A stretch of 64,000 nucleotides of DNA from Alopecurus myosuroides (taxonomy: Eukaryota > Streptophyta > Magnoliopsida > Poales > Poaceae), in contig JAPCYS010000656.1 of NCBI GenBank assembly GCA_028641055.1, forward strand, positions 186,001 through 250,000, in the 5' to 3' direction. This document shows, piece by piece, positions 47,209 through 60,100 of the stretch (position 1 is the first letter of the stretch; every line of letters starts with the position of its first letter). Position numbers and translations under genes: made by a program. The notes under the pieces are model-generated. The model did not search any database. It had not been told where the DNA came from and saw only the letters and a list, made by a program, of their open reading frames with translations.

Positions 47209-47412
47209 ATAGGCGCGACGCACCTCTCCTCGGTGCGTCATGGTTAAGTTAGGCGCGACGCACCTCTCATGGGTGCGTCACGGTTAAGTTAGGCGCGACG
47301 CGCCCCTCCTACGTGCGTCACGGGTAAGCTATGCGTGGCGCATGTAGGAGTGGCGCGTCGCGCCTAACTTAACCGTGACGCACCCATGAGAGGTGCGTCG
47401 CGGCTATCCTTC
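47209..47412. repeat. Internal CACTA hairpin and repeat block between the two genes
   Basis: It holds repeats of GGCGCGACGCACC and GGTGCGTCACGG type like the 5' subterminal region. Segments 47255-47317 and 47339-47401 form an inverted repeat with 63-base arms, 61 of them matching, and a 21-base spacer. It lies upstream of the second gene rather than at an element end. Confidence 0.85.
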
Positions 47413-49788
47413 CACCTATTAGGACTGGCCCGTTCCCCTCTTCTTCCTCTTCCACATCCATGCGATCTTGATCTGAACCACCGCCGCCTCCATTGCTTCC
47501 CAAGCCCTAGCCTCTTATCGCCTCCGACCAACACCACCCCAAGCCCTAGCCTTAGCCTCTGCCCTCCCTCTCGTCGCCGCCCACCACCACCCCAAGCCCT
47601 AGCCGTAGCCTCTGCCCTCCCTCTAGTCGCCTCCCACCACCACCGAGACCTCGCCTCTGCATCGACCTAGGAGGAGGAGGAGCAGGCGCAGGACCAGGTC
47701 CAGGAGAACGACCAGGAGAAGAGGAGCTTGGGGCCGTCCCTGTCTCCATCGACTAGGAAGCTTGGCATCGTCCCTGTAGTCTCCATCGACTGCACCGTCG
47801 TTGTCCCGTCTCCATCGACCTCGAAGCCCGACGAACAAATGTGCGCCCCCTAGTCCTCTCCCTCCCCTTCTCCAAGGATCCCGCCCCTCGATCCCGCAAC
47901 TGGCACAGCGCTGCAAAGTTTGTTGTGGAATTCCTTGTTTGCCACAATCTGTCTCCCTTCGTTAAGATGAAGAAATTCTTTGTGTACCGCTGAGAAATTC
48001 CACTGTGATTCTGATTCCCTGTGAACTCCGAGCTACATCATCTTCAAAATTTTGATTGAGCACTATATTCAGCAATATGGAATTCTCTACCTGAACAGTA
48101 GTATAGTTCTCCACTAGTGGGAGTCGCTTTAGGAGTAAAAAAAATTACTTTTTTTGTGGATGCAACCACATCCATGTTGTAGCTTTAGTATGCACACAGA
48201 ACACCTCATATTTGCTTTATATGTATACCGAATTGACCATATGAGAGAAAGGATGATGGAGTGTAAATAAGTATTGAATATCTTGCTAATTTTAGGAGCA
48301 TTCCTCTCTCCCGGCCATGCCGCGCTTGCACAGAGCTGATGCGGCCTTTTATTGTTGTCCCTGTTGACAATTAATCTTGCCACGATTAGTTGCAATTGCA
48401 TTTGGTTGGATGTGTATCTATGGCAAGATTTTTTGGTCTTGCTATTTTTGGGAACCTTCCTTCCTCCTGACCATGGCAAGATTGCACTATGCTGATGCTT
48501 CCATTTATTGTTTCTACTCTTGACAGTTTGTTATGCCCATATTAGTAGCAAGTGTGTTGAGTTGGCTGTGTAGTGGTACTGGTTGCACCTTTTGGTTGTA
48601 TGCACAAGTTTTGAGTCATGACAGAACTTGTAATGTTGTATCGCTACTTACTTGCCATCTAACATTAGCTATATTCATATCGATTCCAGTTTCCTTATTA
48701 CCAATCTGATGGCTTCTTGGGGTGACCATGTCATGGAGGAGGTTGCCGCCAAGCAATTTTTATCTGATAAGAACAATTGCTTCCATCTTGATTAAGCCGC
48801 TGGCCAGTGATGCAAAGCATGGAGGCCCAAGTTTAAATAAGAACAAATGCTAGATTTGATCATTTTAATTCCCAGTGATGAACTTTAGCATAGCACTTCT
48901 ATGTCTATCTGAGGAAAATACCCCCAGCCTGCTCTCTGTGCATAATCTAGCAATTTCTTGCTAGATGTTGTGTAGTTAACAACCTGTGGCTTGTTGGTTA
49001 TGGATGGTTTTGTGCTTGTGGTCTACTTGCTCCTCAGCCCTGCTCCTCCACTTGTTCAAAAATGCTTACATGATATTATGCCTAGTTTTACATGTATTTG
49101 AACCATGCGATTTATTCTTTTGGTTCACTGTTTTTAGATATGACCGAAAGTTGTGTTCTTACAGTAGTTCATGTGTATATTTTACAGTGAACCAAAGTAT
49201 CTTTTACATGTGTTGGTATGCTGTAAATTCCACTTTGTTTTAGTGTAAAATAAATGAGCACCGAAGATGATTTTATAAACTAGCTGTACATGAGTAGGAA
49301 GTATGTAATTGATGCATTGGTTCACTGTAAAAAAAAGGACAAATAAAGCTTTTCAGTTCTTGAAATTGCTGCCGCTTTTCAGTTCTTGAAATTGCTGCTG
49401 CTTTTGTTTGCTGCTTGTTCCTGAGAATTTGCTGCTGCTGTTACTGGAGATCATATCGGTTGTTGTTGGATTAACTTGTGGAGATTGATTTGTGGTGAAG
49501 GTTCTTGTTGTATGTGCTTGAGCTGTGTGCTTGAATCATGTTTTGGAAATCTGTCCGGCCATCGAGCCGTTTAAAACTTTGCAGGGAATTCAAATGAGTT
49601 GCCCATTTTCGCCGAAATGTTGATTAATTTCCGTTTCGGCGAGAATCGGGCACTCTAGTGTTAGAAAATTAGCAAAGGTCATGCCGAAATTTTCCCGTGA
49701 ATTTAGGACTTAGCCGTTTTCCCGTGATCGAGTAGTATGTCGATTTTTTGTTTCCTTTAGATTAACCAATAATTTCCCCCTTCAGAAC
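47413..49788 (+). other. Leader and long 5' intron of the second CACTA gene
   Basis: Sequence from about 47430 to 47900 is CT/CC-rich and leader-like. It then becomes intron-like and AT-rich, ending in the acceptor CCCCCTTCAG (49776-49785), three bases before the ATG at 49789. The open frames within it (for example 47386-47670) are low-complexity Pro/Ser-rich and not convincing as proteins. The segment at 49594-49700 resembles 43311-43415. Confidence 0.5.
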
Positions 49789-52700
49789 ATGGCACACGAC
49801 GACGAGGCCTGCGGTTCTAAGCCGTTCTGGCAAATCACCGATGAAGAAGATGAGCAATACGACCCGACGGCGGATGCCTGGGCTGACGCGGACACTAGCG
49901 GTGGCGAGGAGAATGACGCCACGACTAGTGGCGCCGCCGGTGATACCACTAGTGGCGCCGCCGGCGGAAATGACACCACTGATGCCGGCGGTCAGACAGA
50001 TGGTGGTAGCAAAGCCAAGAAGAAGAGGACGGCAACGAGAAAACGGAAAAGTAACACTCTCCGCACCTACCGTGAAGAGATCACGGAAATTGATAGCTTT
50101 GGGTATCCAATCGCGCCCGAGGCGGTGGTCAGAGGATTCGGCAACCAGATTGGTTGCATTGTCCGGGACACTGTCAGGATCTTAACCGATGATCTAAGGA
50201 AAAAAGAGAATGCACATTATCAGGTTCTTCTCTTTAGAAAGCTGCACGGACGATACTTGTACCCGCATCCGCCAGACGAGCCGTTTAAGTACAATAACGA
50301 CAATCTGGCGGGGAATATAGTCAACCACTGCACCATTGGTAAGATGAACACCGCCTTGGCCAACTGGAAACACCGGGTGAAGGTTAAGGTCTTGGACCCC
50401 AAAAATAGCCTGCAGGATGTTTTAGCGAGTGAGTCGAGAATCACCGAAGATGAACTCCGGGACTTCAAGGTACTTTGCCAGAGCGAAGTCGCCAAGGCTA
50501 ACGCTGATTGGGGGCAGAGGATGCGGAAGTTGAACATTGGTTCCCACAAACTGGGATGCGGCGGTTACAGAGCGGCGATTCCCAATTGGGGAAGGAGGAC
50601 GCCAAATGTGCAGAACAGGGCATCCCTGACCCTCTCGCAAAGTACTCGCCGCGGACGAAAAACTTCATCAGGGCCCGGTTTACATATGACCCGGTAGCTA
50701 ATGAGTATACTACCGATGATGAGAAGGTGAAGACGTTGTATGACAACTTGGTAAGTAAATACACCACCCTAGTTAGTTTGCTCTCGACGATCTAGTCGAT
50801 TGCATTATAGTGTACTGGTGGAATTCTAAACGGTTCACGCTAATTGTGCAGAACTTAGAAATCGAAAGTGGTGGAACCTCGTCATCCATGCCGAGGCTGC
50901 ACGGCCCGTGGGACGACACTTTAAATAGGGCGGTGAACGTGACGCAGGGGAAGGAAAAGCACAACAGGCCGTCAGGTGGCCGAGTTTGTGGCCTGGGCAC
51001 GACGACGAAGCTCAGAGAGTACTTCAAGGAGCCCAGGGAGGCGAGAAGGAATAGAAAGAGGAGCATCGAAGATATCCAACGTGACGAAGCCCGCGATCGC
51101 GAGATTGCAGACCTCAAGGCCAAAGTTGCCGATATTCCTAATATTGTCAAAACAGCTTTGGCAGAACAAATGGGCAGCGTTTTGCCTACCATCTACGATG
51201 TGGTTACTCGATGGAATGAAGGAGGTCGAGTGGGGCCGTGCCCGGTGCCTAGCGTGCAGGGCAGCAACTCAAGAGACTTGTCCAGAGTCTCGCCGGCCAA
51301 CGCCACGATGGCGGACCCACTTGTGACTCCGCCCGCCTACACCACGGCGCCGATAGTGACTCCGCCCGCCTCTACCCGCCTGACCATCCGTTGCACGCCC
51401 ACAGTGGGCGGTCCTCCGCCGAATGAAGAGCGTGCACCAACGAACAACCGCCGCCTGGCCATCGGTTCCACGCCCGCCGCCGGTTCTCCCTCGCCATTGA
51501 ACAGTAGCACGCCCGCCGTCGTCGTTGGCCCCTCGCCACTAGAGGAGCTCGACGCCCTCGCCAGCCAGGTAAATAGTTAAGCGTTGGAGCGTCGATCTTC
51601 CTTTGCCTTAGACTGGCCTCTCTGACGCCCTGCATGTTTTCCGCAGAACGACGACGTTCCATGCACTCTTTACACACAGTGGACGGCGTGTTGAAGGATG
51701 TTGCTGTGGGTATGATCGTTCAACCGTCAACCCGCAGGTTCCACAACAGGCCGATGCGCGAAGACGTATATAGAGTTCGAGTGCTTCGGGTGCTGGCGGG
51801 CTACGACGACTTGTTGCCTCCCATTCAACCCTACCAAGAAGAAGATGACCCCGATACCCTGACGCTGCTCCAGTGGATGACTTGGAACATGGAATGGCCG
51901 AAGAGCCAGATTCGCCTGGGGAAGAGGGGCGCCACCCCGCGGACATCGCCTCTAGAACTACCGGCGCGAGGCACCACCTCGAAGACAACCCCTCTAGAAG
52001 CTCCGGAGCGGAGCCATGGCAAGACCGTCGCCGCGCCGTCTCCTACCCGTGACATGGAGATGGCACAAGACCAGGAGAATGACGTTGATCTTGATGCCAT
52101 GGATTTCATCGCTGATGACTTTGATGGCGGAGATTACGTTGCTCCTCCTCCAGAAGAACCCTACCATAGCACGAAGGCTCGTGGTGAGGCTCCTCCTGCG
52201 GATAAATCCAATTTCAAGCGTCTCTTCGGTTCTCAGGAAGACACGCCTCCAGATGTCGGCCCCTGCACCGAGACTCAGAAAAGTGCGAAGGGTGGAGTTA
52301 TTTTCAGCCCTAGCACAATCCGTAAGGCGGCTAATGAGGAGATTGAGAAGGAGATCATTCCGAAAGCGCCGAAGCCGCGGAAAAGAGGACCTAGATCCAA
52401 GGCCGCAAAGTCCGCGAGCCAGCCTGTTAAGATGCCGCTTCGTGTTCAGGACGGCCCACCTACATCTAAGAATACGAAGATGCATGTGATTGGTCAGCCT
52501 ATGCTTAGCCAGAGCAAGCTCAAGGCCGCAAGTGGGGATATGCGGAGTTTGCATGACAGCATTCTTTTCTTGAATCGCGTCTTCTTGAATCCAAGGATCC
52601 ATCATACCCGGTTTTTCATTGCCATGGTGCCAAAGGACTTGGGCTTCGTCGAGTCAACCGGCGCGGATAGAATAGTACTGCGGTTTTTCGGACATCTTCG

Positions 52701-53541
52701 ATATGTTCCATAGCAATCCGCTGCACTACTCCATGATCCGCCTATACTCGCTCAGTCTGGCGGGCAAGTCATCAGGGATAATACACCGGGCATCGCGATA
52801 GCGGACCCCTTCTACATGCGCCACGACGTGTTGTGCGGCGTTGGGAACCAGGTAGTCGCGTCGACATATCTCCGGGACTTCATGCTGGCGAACCAGACCA
52901 AGGATTACATCCTCGTGCCTTACTTTGCCGGGTAAGTCAATATTATTAGCCGAATCAAAAGTGATTTTCTTTAGATTTTCATCGCTCCTTTCCAACACTT
53001 TGTTTGGATTGTTCCGCGCAGATATACACAATGCACTCATCTGCATTTGTATCAGTCATTCGCATGCCACGTATCTCGACTCAGGGAGTGCGGTGAAGAA
53101 AGACTACTCCAACGTGAAGAAAGTTTTGGATAATGCTCTCACCGGCTACCACGCAAGGGGGGGGCAAAATCACTAGGGAGAAGGTCGTTCAGGGCGCTCG
53201 GGTGTTCACCCACACGACGACTTTCGCGTGCGTCAAGCAGCCGGCGGGCAGTAACCGAGACACCTACTATGTCCTCCATCATATGCGGGCGTATGTACGG
53301 GATCAACAGTTCCTTACCCTGCCTAGTCAAGTCCAACAATGGGCCTCCCGCTTGTCGATGGTCGGCGATGACAAGGTTAGAGAAGAGATATATGATATCC
53401 AGAAGTGCTTTGCCACGAAAATCGTTCATGAAGTGGTGAACAAGAGTGGGACATTTTACTGCCGGTTCAACATGCCGAATCGCGACATAGATACCTACCT
53501 AGCAACTGCCTGTGACGACAGGCCCTTCATCACTCAGGAGG
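49789..53541 (+). pseudogene. Second CACTA gene, multi-exon, frameshifted, with a C48-like end
   Basis: Inferred exons are 49789-50750, 50852-51568, 51647-52931 and 53020-53541. The introns have GT/AG borders: GTAAGTAAAT at 50751, GTAAATAG at 51569 and GTAAGTCAAT at 52932. Exon 1 begins with an acidic Gly/Thr-rich region (DTSGGEENDATTSGAAGDTT), followed by a conserved GYPIAPEAVVRGFGNQIG block. Exon 2 has a Glu/Arg-rich helix and Pro/Thr repeats. Exons 3-4 end in a fold with the order of Ulp1/C48 cysteine peptidases. Frame breaks occur near 50590, 52690, 52790 and in an 8-G run (53157-53164). Exon 4 is cut by LARD-C. In Caspar-like elements this second protein is the presumed TNPA-type partner (inference). 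Confidence 0.65.
53537..53541. other. Left target-site sequence of LARD-C (GGAGG)
   Basis: GGAGG directly precedes the LTR start TGTCACG. The other copy would be outside the window, so this is a candidate only. Confidence 0.5.
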
Positions 53542-56500
53542 TGTCACGACCCCGGACCCAGAGATATACATACTGTTATGTGCTCCTAGACATGGACTCA
53601 CAAGGGCTTCAGGGTTACCAGCCCCGGCCGCAACAAACAACGGCAGGCAGACTGGATTCATCGGCACGTAGTCCGGATCCCCAGTCTACTACTCCTTGTA
53701 GCCATGCTAGTCATAACCAACTATGCATATCAAAGCGTCCACGAATCGAATGAAACTGAAGGAAACGGGACCAAAGCTATACAGAGATGCTATGTGTCCA
53801 GAAAGTGCAACAACAATCGAGGGTTACTGGGGTTACCTCGCCCCAGGCCGATCACATCGACAGGCGGGCTCGGAAATGGATCATCGGCTCCACAACCCCT
53901 CGACTGCGATAACTATGCAGGCATAGCCAAAACTGTATAACAATGAGCTCGAAACCAACAACCGATCAAAGCAGCACTCTAGACATGAAAGTTGTATTAA
54001 ACAGATGTTACTAGAGTATAGCTTACAAGCAGAGATCACACGACCCAACATTACATCAGACAACGAAAGGCAAAATATGTTGCTAATCAACAAGAACCAA
54101 AAAGGCCTAAGAGGCCGCAACATAAGGCGACGTCCCAGCCCATAGATTCCAGGCTGCTACCTGGGAACCCCAAACTACTCGTCGATGTCCACGTTGAACC
54201 ACCACTGAAGTGAGATCTTCTCCTGAACCAAAATTAAGCAAACCTGAGTACGGGAGGTACTCAACAAGACTTAATTAACCTATTATATATCTGCTAGTTC
54301 GAAAAGGGTTTCATGAAGGCTGATTTGCGTAAAGCAATCTTTGTTTTCCAAATTGAGGGAGGAATAGCACGTCTCATAGAATATTTTGAAAACAGATGAG
54401 AAAGCTACTCAACTACTGAGATCATCATCTTCTTGTATTCCACCGAGTCCTTCTCATTCCCACACTACCTCATGCTACAAGGATCACCCCTCCCGACATC
54501 TCCGGGGAGGCACCCTTCAATCATGGTTAGCAGGTTTTAGTCATTCCGTTGAAGTTATCTATGATCACAGAATCCGTTGCCAAGTCGTCCGTAACCGTGG
54601 ACACGGCTTCTCTTCTCGAGATTTATCCCTGCAGGGGGTACACTTTACCCACACGTACCATCCGACTCTTAATGCCACATGTACGCTCCTTGGGAGCGGC
54701 AGAGGGTGGTTGGCTCCGACCTTTACCTTGCGTAACCCTATCCATGAGTCAACCCAAACAGGGCCACCCCGTCAACAGGGAGTTGGCCACCTCCTGACGG
54801 CACCTGTTCTGTGAGTCGGGAACAAGATCCGTGTACGTCCATCACTTGTCCCGGTCACGCCCTAAGTTTTCTCCAAATCGTTTTCTGACTCACACGCAGA
54901 TGGAAAGATCAAACTACGTGACTCATGGATGTGGCTAAACAAGTTAGTTAGTCAGGCGAGGTTCATTGGCTCGCTCATGTGGTTGCACGCTCAGTCTTGG
55001 CTTCGAAGGCGAGAACTCGCTCCTAGGGGCATGAACAGGACAAAACGCCACAACCCAGTGTGACCTCACATCCATGCCAGTATTTAGTCAAGTTATCAAA
55101 GTTAATTCAAATCATAACAACATGACATAATAGATTCACGTATTGACCAGATTCATCAACCGGATGGATCAGATCACAACTAGGCATGTCTAAGCAAGAC
55201 TCACAGGGTTTAGCGGAGCGCGCACAAACAAACCTATAGCTGCTAGGAGCAGTGGATCAGGATATCTAGGTTATGCAGTATATAGGAGAACTCTATCTAC
55301 TGACATCAAATAGTTTGGAACCGAATGCAAAGTACGAGATTCAAAACACTTTGAAACCATATATGAGCAGATAAGAGGTTATGCTTGCCTTGGTTATAAG
55401 AAAACCAGATAAAGTCTTCAGGAATAAGTGCTTGACTTGTCGATTAAGATCAAGTATTCGTCGTTGGATTGCTGGCCTTCTCTTCGGAGTCACGTTCTAC
55501 CGAGGGAGAAATAACACCGAAAGAGAAATAACAATCAACACATGGCATCGATGCAATGCGCAATATGTATGCATGAGCAAGTTAATGCACTGAAATAAAG
55601 TCCTAAACATGTTCGATGGGTTGCTAGGGTTCGTATGTCAGTTATGAAATTTTATTGAAAAAGTCCCGAAATAGACCCCGGAGGGGGTTTCGGGCGATTA
55701 TGAAGGTGAATACCATTTAGTTGCCCAAATGGGTTTGAAAACATCATAACTAGGTTGCATTTGTCATTTTGAGCAATTTGGTATATAACTTTTAATTTTC
55801 TAATTTTCTTGAATAAAAACTTATTTTTCTATTTTCAAATGAATAAACAACATTAAATAAAGACTCATTTTTCAACTTTCTCAAACATGTGTGGAAGTTA
55901 CATATTTGGAAAGAGTACATTTTTCTGATCAAAACCATATATTATTTACATTTTTCTGAGTAATATTTTGGGAAATATTAATTTTACAAGTTTATATTAT
56001 TTTCTGTAATTTAAATACACAGAGGGGTCCACGTGTCAGTGTGCTTATTCATTTCTGTTTATTTGAAAGAGGAATAACTGCTGACGGTCGGGTCCCACGG
56101 TGACGTCATGCTGACGTCACCGTGACGTCACCGGATGGCCGGCGTTGCACTGCCGGCGATGAATCCGTCGACTCCGCGACTCCTTCGCGGATCGAACTCT
56201 ACAACAGGGTACAGGGCACGACGGGGAACGTACTAGAGGCGGCGCCGCCCGAGTATAGCCATCGGAGGCTCGCCGACATCCACCGGCGCGGCGGCGGTTG
56301 ACGGCGCGCGGCGACCGGGGAATACAGAGGGGGATGGGCCAAACCGAGGACATGGGCAGATGCGGAGGCTCACCGGGAATGCGGAGCGATGAACGGGGAT
56401 GTGGGGCGGTGCCAGAGTTGCTCGCGGCGTGCGGTGGACGGCGGCGGTCGGAGGCGAAGGGGATGACCTCAATCTCCCGCGATACAGCCTCCCGTCTCGA

Positions 56501-57146
56501 TTCCTTGGTCCATGAGATGCAAGAGAGGACGATGGGGCTTCCTGGACACTTGATAGGGCTCGCCGGACGTCGAGGCGACGGTGCTAGGCAGTGGCCGGCG
56601 AGGCGGTTAGGGTTTGGTCGCGTCCGGGATACAGAGAAGAGGAGGTTATGCGAGGGGGCGAGTAGGAGGGAAGAGGAGCACGACGCCTTCCCTTGGGGTC
56701 TTATCCGCGTGCGGGGCCGGAAGCAGGAGCTGGCGGCTCGCCAGAGAGCAGTGTGCCTGCCTGGCTGCTCGAGGAAGATGACTGGCAGGGTGGTCCTCGG
56801 AAGACCCCCTGAGGTTTACAAATTTTGCAAACAGGTCCCTGTTCTTTAACAAAACAGTACTAAAAACAGATGTTTCAAGGGCCTTTTTGGAAGAATAAAA
56901 ATTGCCAAAAATACATTTTGAAAACCTCACAAAATTTCCAACCTTGCCATGTTTTTCTTTGAGGTATTTGAATTATTTTCCAACACAAATTTTTGGGAAC
57001 CAAAAGAAGTACTTTTTGTGGGATTTTCTGAAACCATTTAAATTCAAATTTTAACTTGGTTCAAACATGGTTTAAATTATTGTTTTCATGCATGTATGAG
57101 ATGACACAACACCACAACCCTTGTTAGCAAAAAATGGGATGTTACA
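53542..57146 (-). repeat. LARD-C left LTR (3' LTR on the minus strand)
   Basis: It starts TGTCACGACCCC and ends GGGATGTTACA, giving 3605 bases. It contains AT-rich DNA (55740-56080), three TGACGTCA-type motifs at 56100-56133, and a GC-rich island (56117-56850). It is nearly identical to 60917-64000 except for many 1-2-base indels. Confidence 0.88.
56098..56850 (-). promoter_or_regulatory. GC-rich island and TGACGTCA cluster in LARD-C LTR
   Basis: Three TGACGTCA motifs occur within about 35 bases (56101-56133), next to a GC-rich island. On the minus strand the island contains CCAAACCCTAACC-type leader sequence (about 56615). TGACGTCA is the classic plant bZIP (as-1/CRE-like) core. Function is inferred. 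The copy is at 63460-64000. Confidence 0.45.
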
Positions 57147-60100
57147 AATCTACCCCCCTTACAAGAATCTCGTCCCGAGATTCCCGAAGGAGAAGAAAGA
57201 AGGAACACCGGTTTTGAATGATCTTCTTGAACCTTACGACTCTTTTCTCGAAGAGGTTGATCCGTGGCACTTGTGAAGATTCTTCAGAGGCTACACCTTA
57301 GGTGCGAGGGAAAACTCTTAAGATTTGATCTTCACAAAGATCGAGTATCTCATGGGTAACTCATGATAGGATGTTCATAAAGAACCTTTTGAGTTATCGT
57401 GCATGAAACACATCAAGGTAACGGAAGGAACTGAGAGAAGGTTTCGAGTTTATGGACGATGGTTCTTGAAAGGATTTAGAATATGAGCTTTGCACAAGAC
57501 TTTAAATCCTTTTGGAAAAGAAAGGTTCGACAACTTATGACGTCGAGGTTTCTTCAAACATAATACAAAGATGGAAAGGATGGTCTTGGATACTACGACG
57601 TAATATCCGTAGACGAGGGAAGTCACGAGAAAACACTGTAATCGTGAGTTGAAAAACTTGATACAGGATCATGTTCACTCTTCAGAGTGGACATGAAGGA
57701 TAACAGAACTTTCATTCCGTCAAAGTTTGTCGAAAACTTTGTCAAAGATCGGGATGTTACTTCACGTCGGAGAATGAGTAACTACGGAATGTTGGAACAC
57801 CGTAGTTAGGGAGGAATTCTCGGTCACACCACAAGGATGGGTAACCAACGGGGATTGAAACATCAGAAGGAATAGTGAATCTCTTTCCTATTGTGGTTTG
57901 GACGTAGCAATACATCTACCACATGGTTAAGATCCCATGGCTGAGGTAACTGACAAATTCACACAATGTGTCAGATGAACGGAACTTCAAGTACCAACAA
58001 CTTGAAAAAAGGAACGGGTCAATGGCGTTACGAAACACCACGAGATGGTTATGATAAGCTTGTTTCCAATAGAAGAGAGGTTTGGAGGTTCAACAGAGAG
58101 ACATTGGACAATACAACTTCCAGGTTCTCCTGATGTTCCAGATACCAATACCAGGCTTACATAAGCCTTCATTAGGTCATCGGTGGAAGTTAAACTCCGG
58201 TTCAAAAGAACGATGAGGGAGAATTCTAGAAATAGCATCACAGAAATCCTCACGGGGAGTGGTTGTTCTTACGAATTCAAAGAGATATGACATTAGGCCT
58301 TCCGGCTAATTGTGTCAACCACCACATCAACCATGCCGGATTCTGAAAAGACCTAATTCAATACCCTTGAGAAAACACCAACCATCGTTGCTGCTTGAGA
58401 TTCAGCTCTGGTTAGTGGATGGATAACTTAGACTCGGTATGTTTGATCTAGGAGATTGCACCGGTTACAATTGAGATACATTTACTGGATTCTCAAGATA
58501 AGGACTACGATGCCATACTCAAGAGGATGAGTGAAATTGCAGAACTCATGTATTAGCAACTTGCGAAAGACGGTTGCACCTACATGACTTACTTGCAAAA
58601 GAACACATCGGAGTCCTTGTCGGGAAGATGATTGCAAAGATAACGAAGTTCTTAAACTTCTTCTCTTTCACGGGTAATCAGTCAGTGGCTTGGTGTGGAT
58701 GCAAAGTTCTTCAAATAAATGGTGGTAACAACCCACCATATCAAGAATACTCCACACATGCATGACCAACTTGGGATTATCCCCGAAGGAACAAGAAAAC
58801 TATACTCGGATCCATGGCGACAACTTTCACCATAAGCACATGAACCAGGGTAAGTTACTTCGAACATCGAGAGCACAACTTCGTGATAACACAAAGATGG
58901 TTCTCAAAAGTTTCCAACATTAGTGCCAAGGGTTCAACATGAACCTCGTGCAACTCGGATAAATAAGAATGTCATCGATGGGCTCGACAACGCGCTTATC
59001 AACACTCCAAGATGAGGGATTCACATGATACATGAACAAAGCAAAATATTGGTCAGATTAAAGGACATGAGGTGTACTCGGGAGAACCACCATGAGTGAA
59101 AACACCATAAAGATAGTCCTTGGATCTTTTCTCGATTTGACGATAGCCCAAATCAAATCAAGGTTAGAATGATAACATGTCCAATGAAGAGATACTATCA
59201 TGCTTCAACACAAAGGAAACTAGACATCCCTTAACGAAGGACGAAGTTAGGAGGAGCTCTTGTCTTTCAACTCTCCAAGTTGTTGTTTAAACTCAACCTA
59301 CTAGTCCAGGGTGTCCAGCGGAGTTTCTTGGAGAAAAGAGTAGTCCAAACTACCCCTCGTTTAGACATCACGGTCAGGTAACAAACCTGGTGATACTTCT
59401 AGAAAGACAACCAGAACATCACAACCTACCGGTATGTCTTGAAGTTTGGAAGGAAACTTGCTTTTCAAAGCACCCGATAAGGTCTTGAGAGCTTTGGTAT
59501 GAACCTAACTCTTTAACCGAGATGGTACACTGGGATGAACGGATTTGGTAACACAATCAACTTTAAGTTGAGACCGGGTAACCGATAGTGCTAAGAAGGA
59601 TACAGATGTTTCTTAGGTTTACAAAGCAATAAGAATTGCTAGGAATACCTGATACACACATCAATGCACATACCCAACATTCTTGAGCGTTCAAGACTGG
59701 AAGAAAGGGGAGTGAAGATGTGTACGAGCATCACTTCATCAACAAGGCCATGAAATTCAACACAGCCTCTGGATATACAAGAGTGTGATACTCGAAGGTG
59801 GAACAAAACAGAAGCTAATGAAACTTCTTTGTTCTGCGGATTACAAAATTTTGACCTGGTTCTAGAGATGAACGAGGTACTGGAGTTTGTTTCTCCTGAC
59901 ATTCCAAGGTGGAACGTTCTCACGGAAAACAAGAGCAAATGCATTGGAAGACTCCAACACAACTAAACAACTTGGTTTCCAAACCATGGACAAAGGTAGG
60001 AAAGCAACTAGAGATTAAGATCATGCTCCGGAAAATCCAGAGATCACGAGGGATGCACAGGGTAATACTCATGTGTAGAACCCATGCCAAAAGGTTGGTA

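Larger units (their letters stand above)
42490..53541 (+). mobile_element. CACTA (En/Spm, Caspar-like) DNA transposon, right part displaced by LARD-C
   Basis: It begins with CACTACTAGGAAAATGG, the terminus of grass CACTA elements, followed by hairpin subterminal repeats. It holds a TNP2-type transposase gene (43508-46906) and a second multi-exon gene (49789-53541). LARD-C interrupts the last exon at 53542, so the 3' terminus and TSD copy are outside the window. Both genes are frameshifted, so autonomous activity is unlikely. Confidence 0.85.

Noticed and set aside
47386..47670. 94-codon Pro/Ser-rich frame after the internal CACTA hairpin
   Set aside because: Low complexity and placed in the presumed leader of the second CACTA gene.
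51994..52605. 203-codon minus-strand frame opposite the second CACTA gene
   Set aside because: Antisense of an exon with clear coding features on the plus strand.
56117..56849. Frames in the LARD-C LTR GC island, including a 183-codon one
   Set aside because: Same reasoning; the second LTR copy breaks the frame by small indels.
59639..59962. 107-codon minus-strand frame in the LARD-C internal domain
   Set aside because: No recognised motif and no neighbouring gag-pol; may be a relic, but not supportable as a gene.
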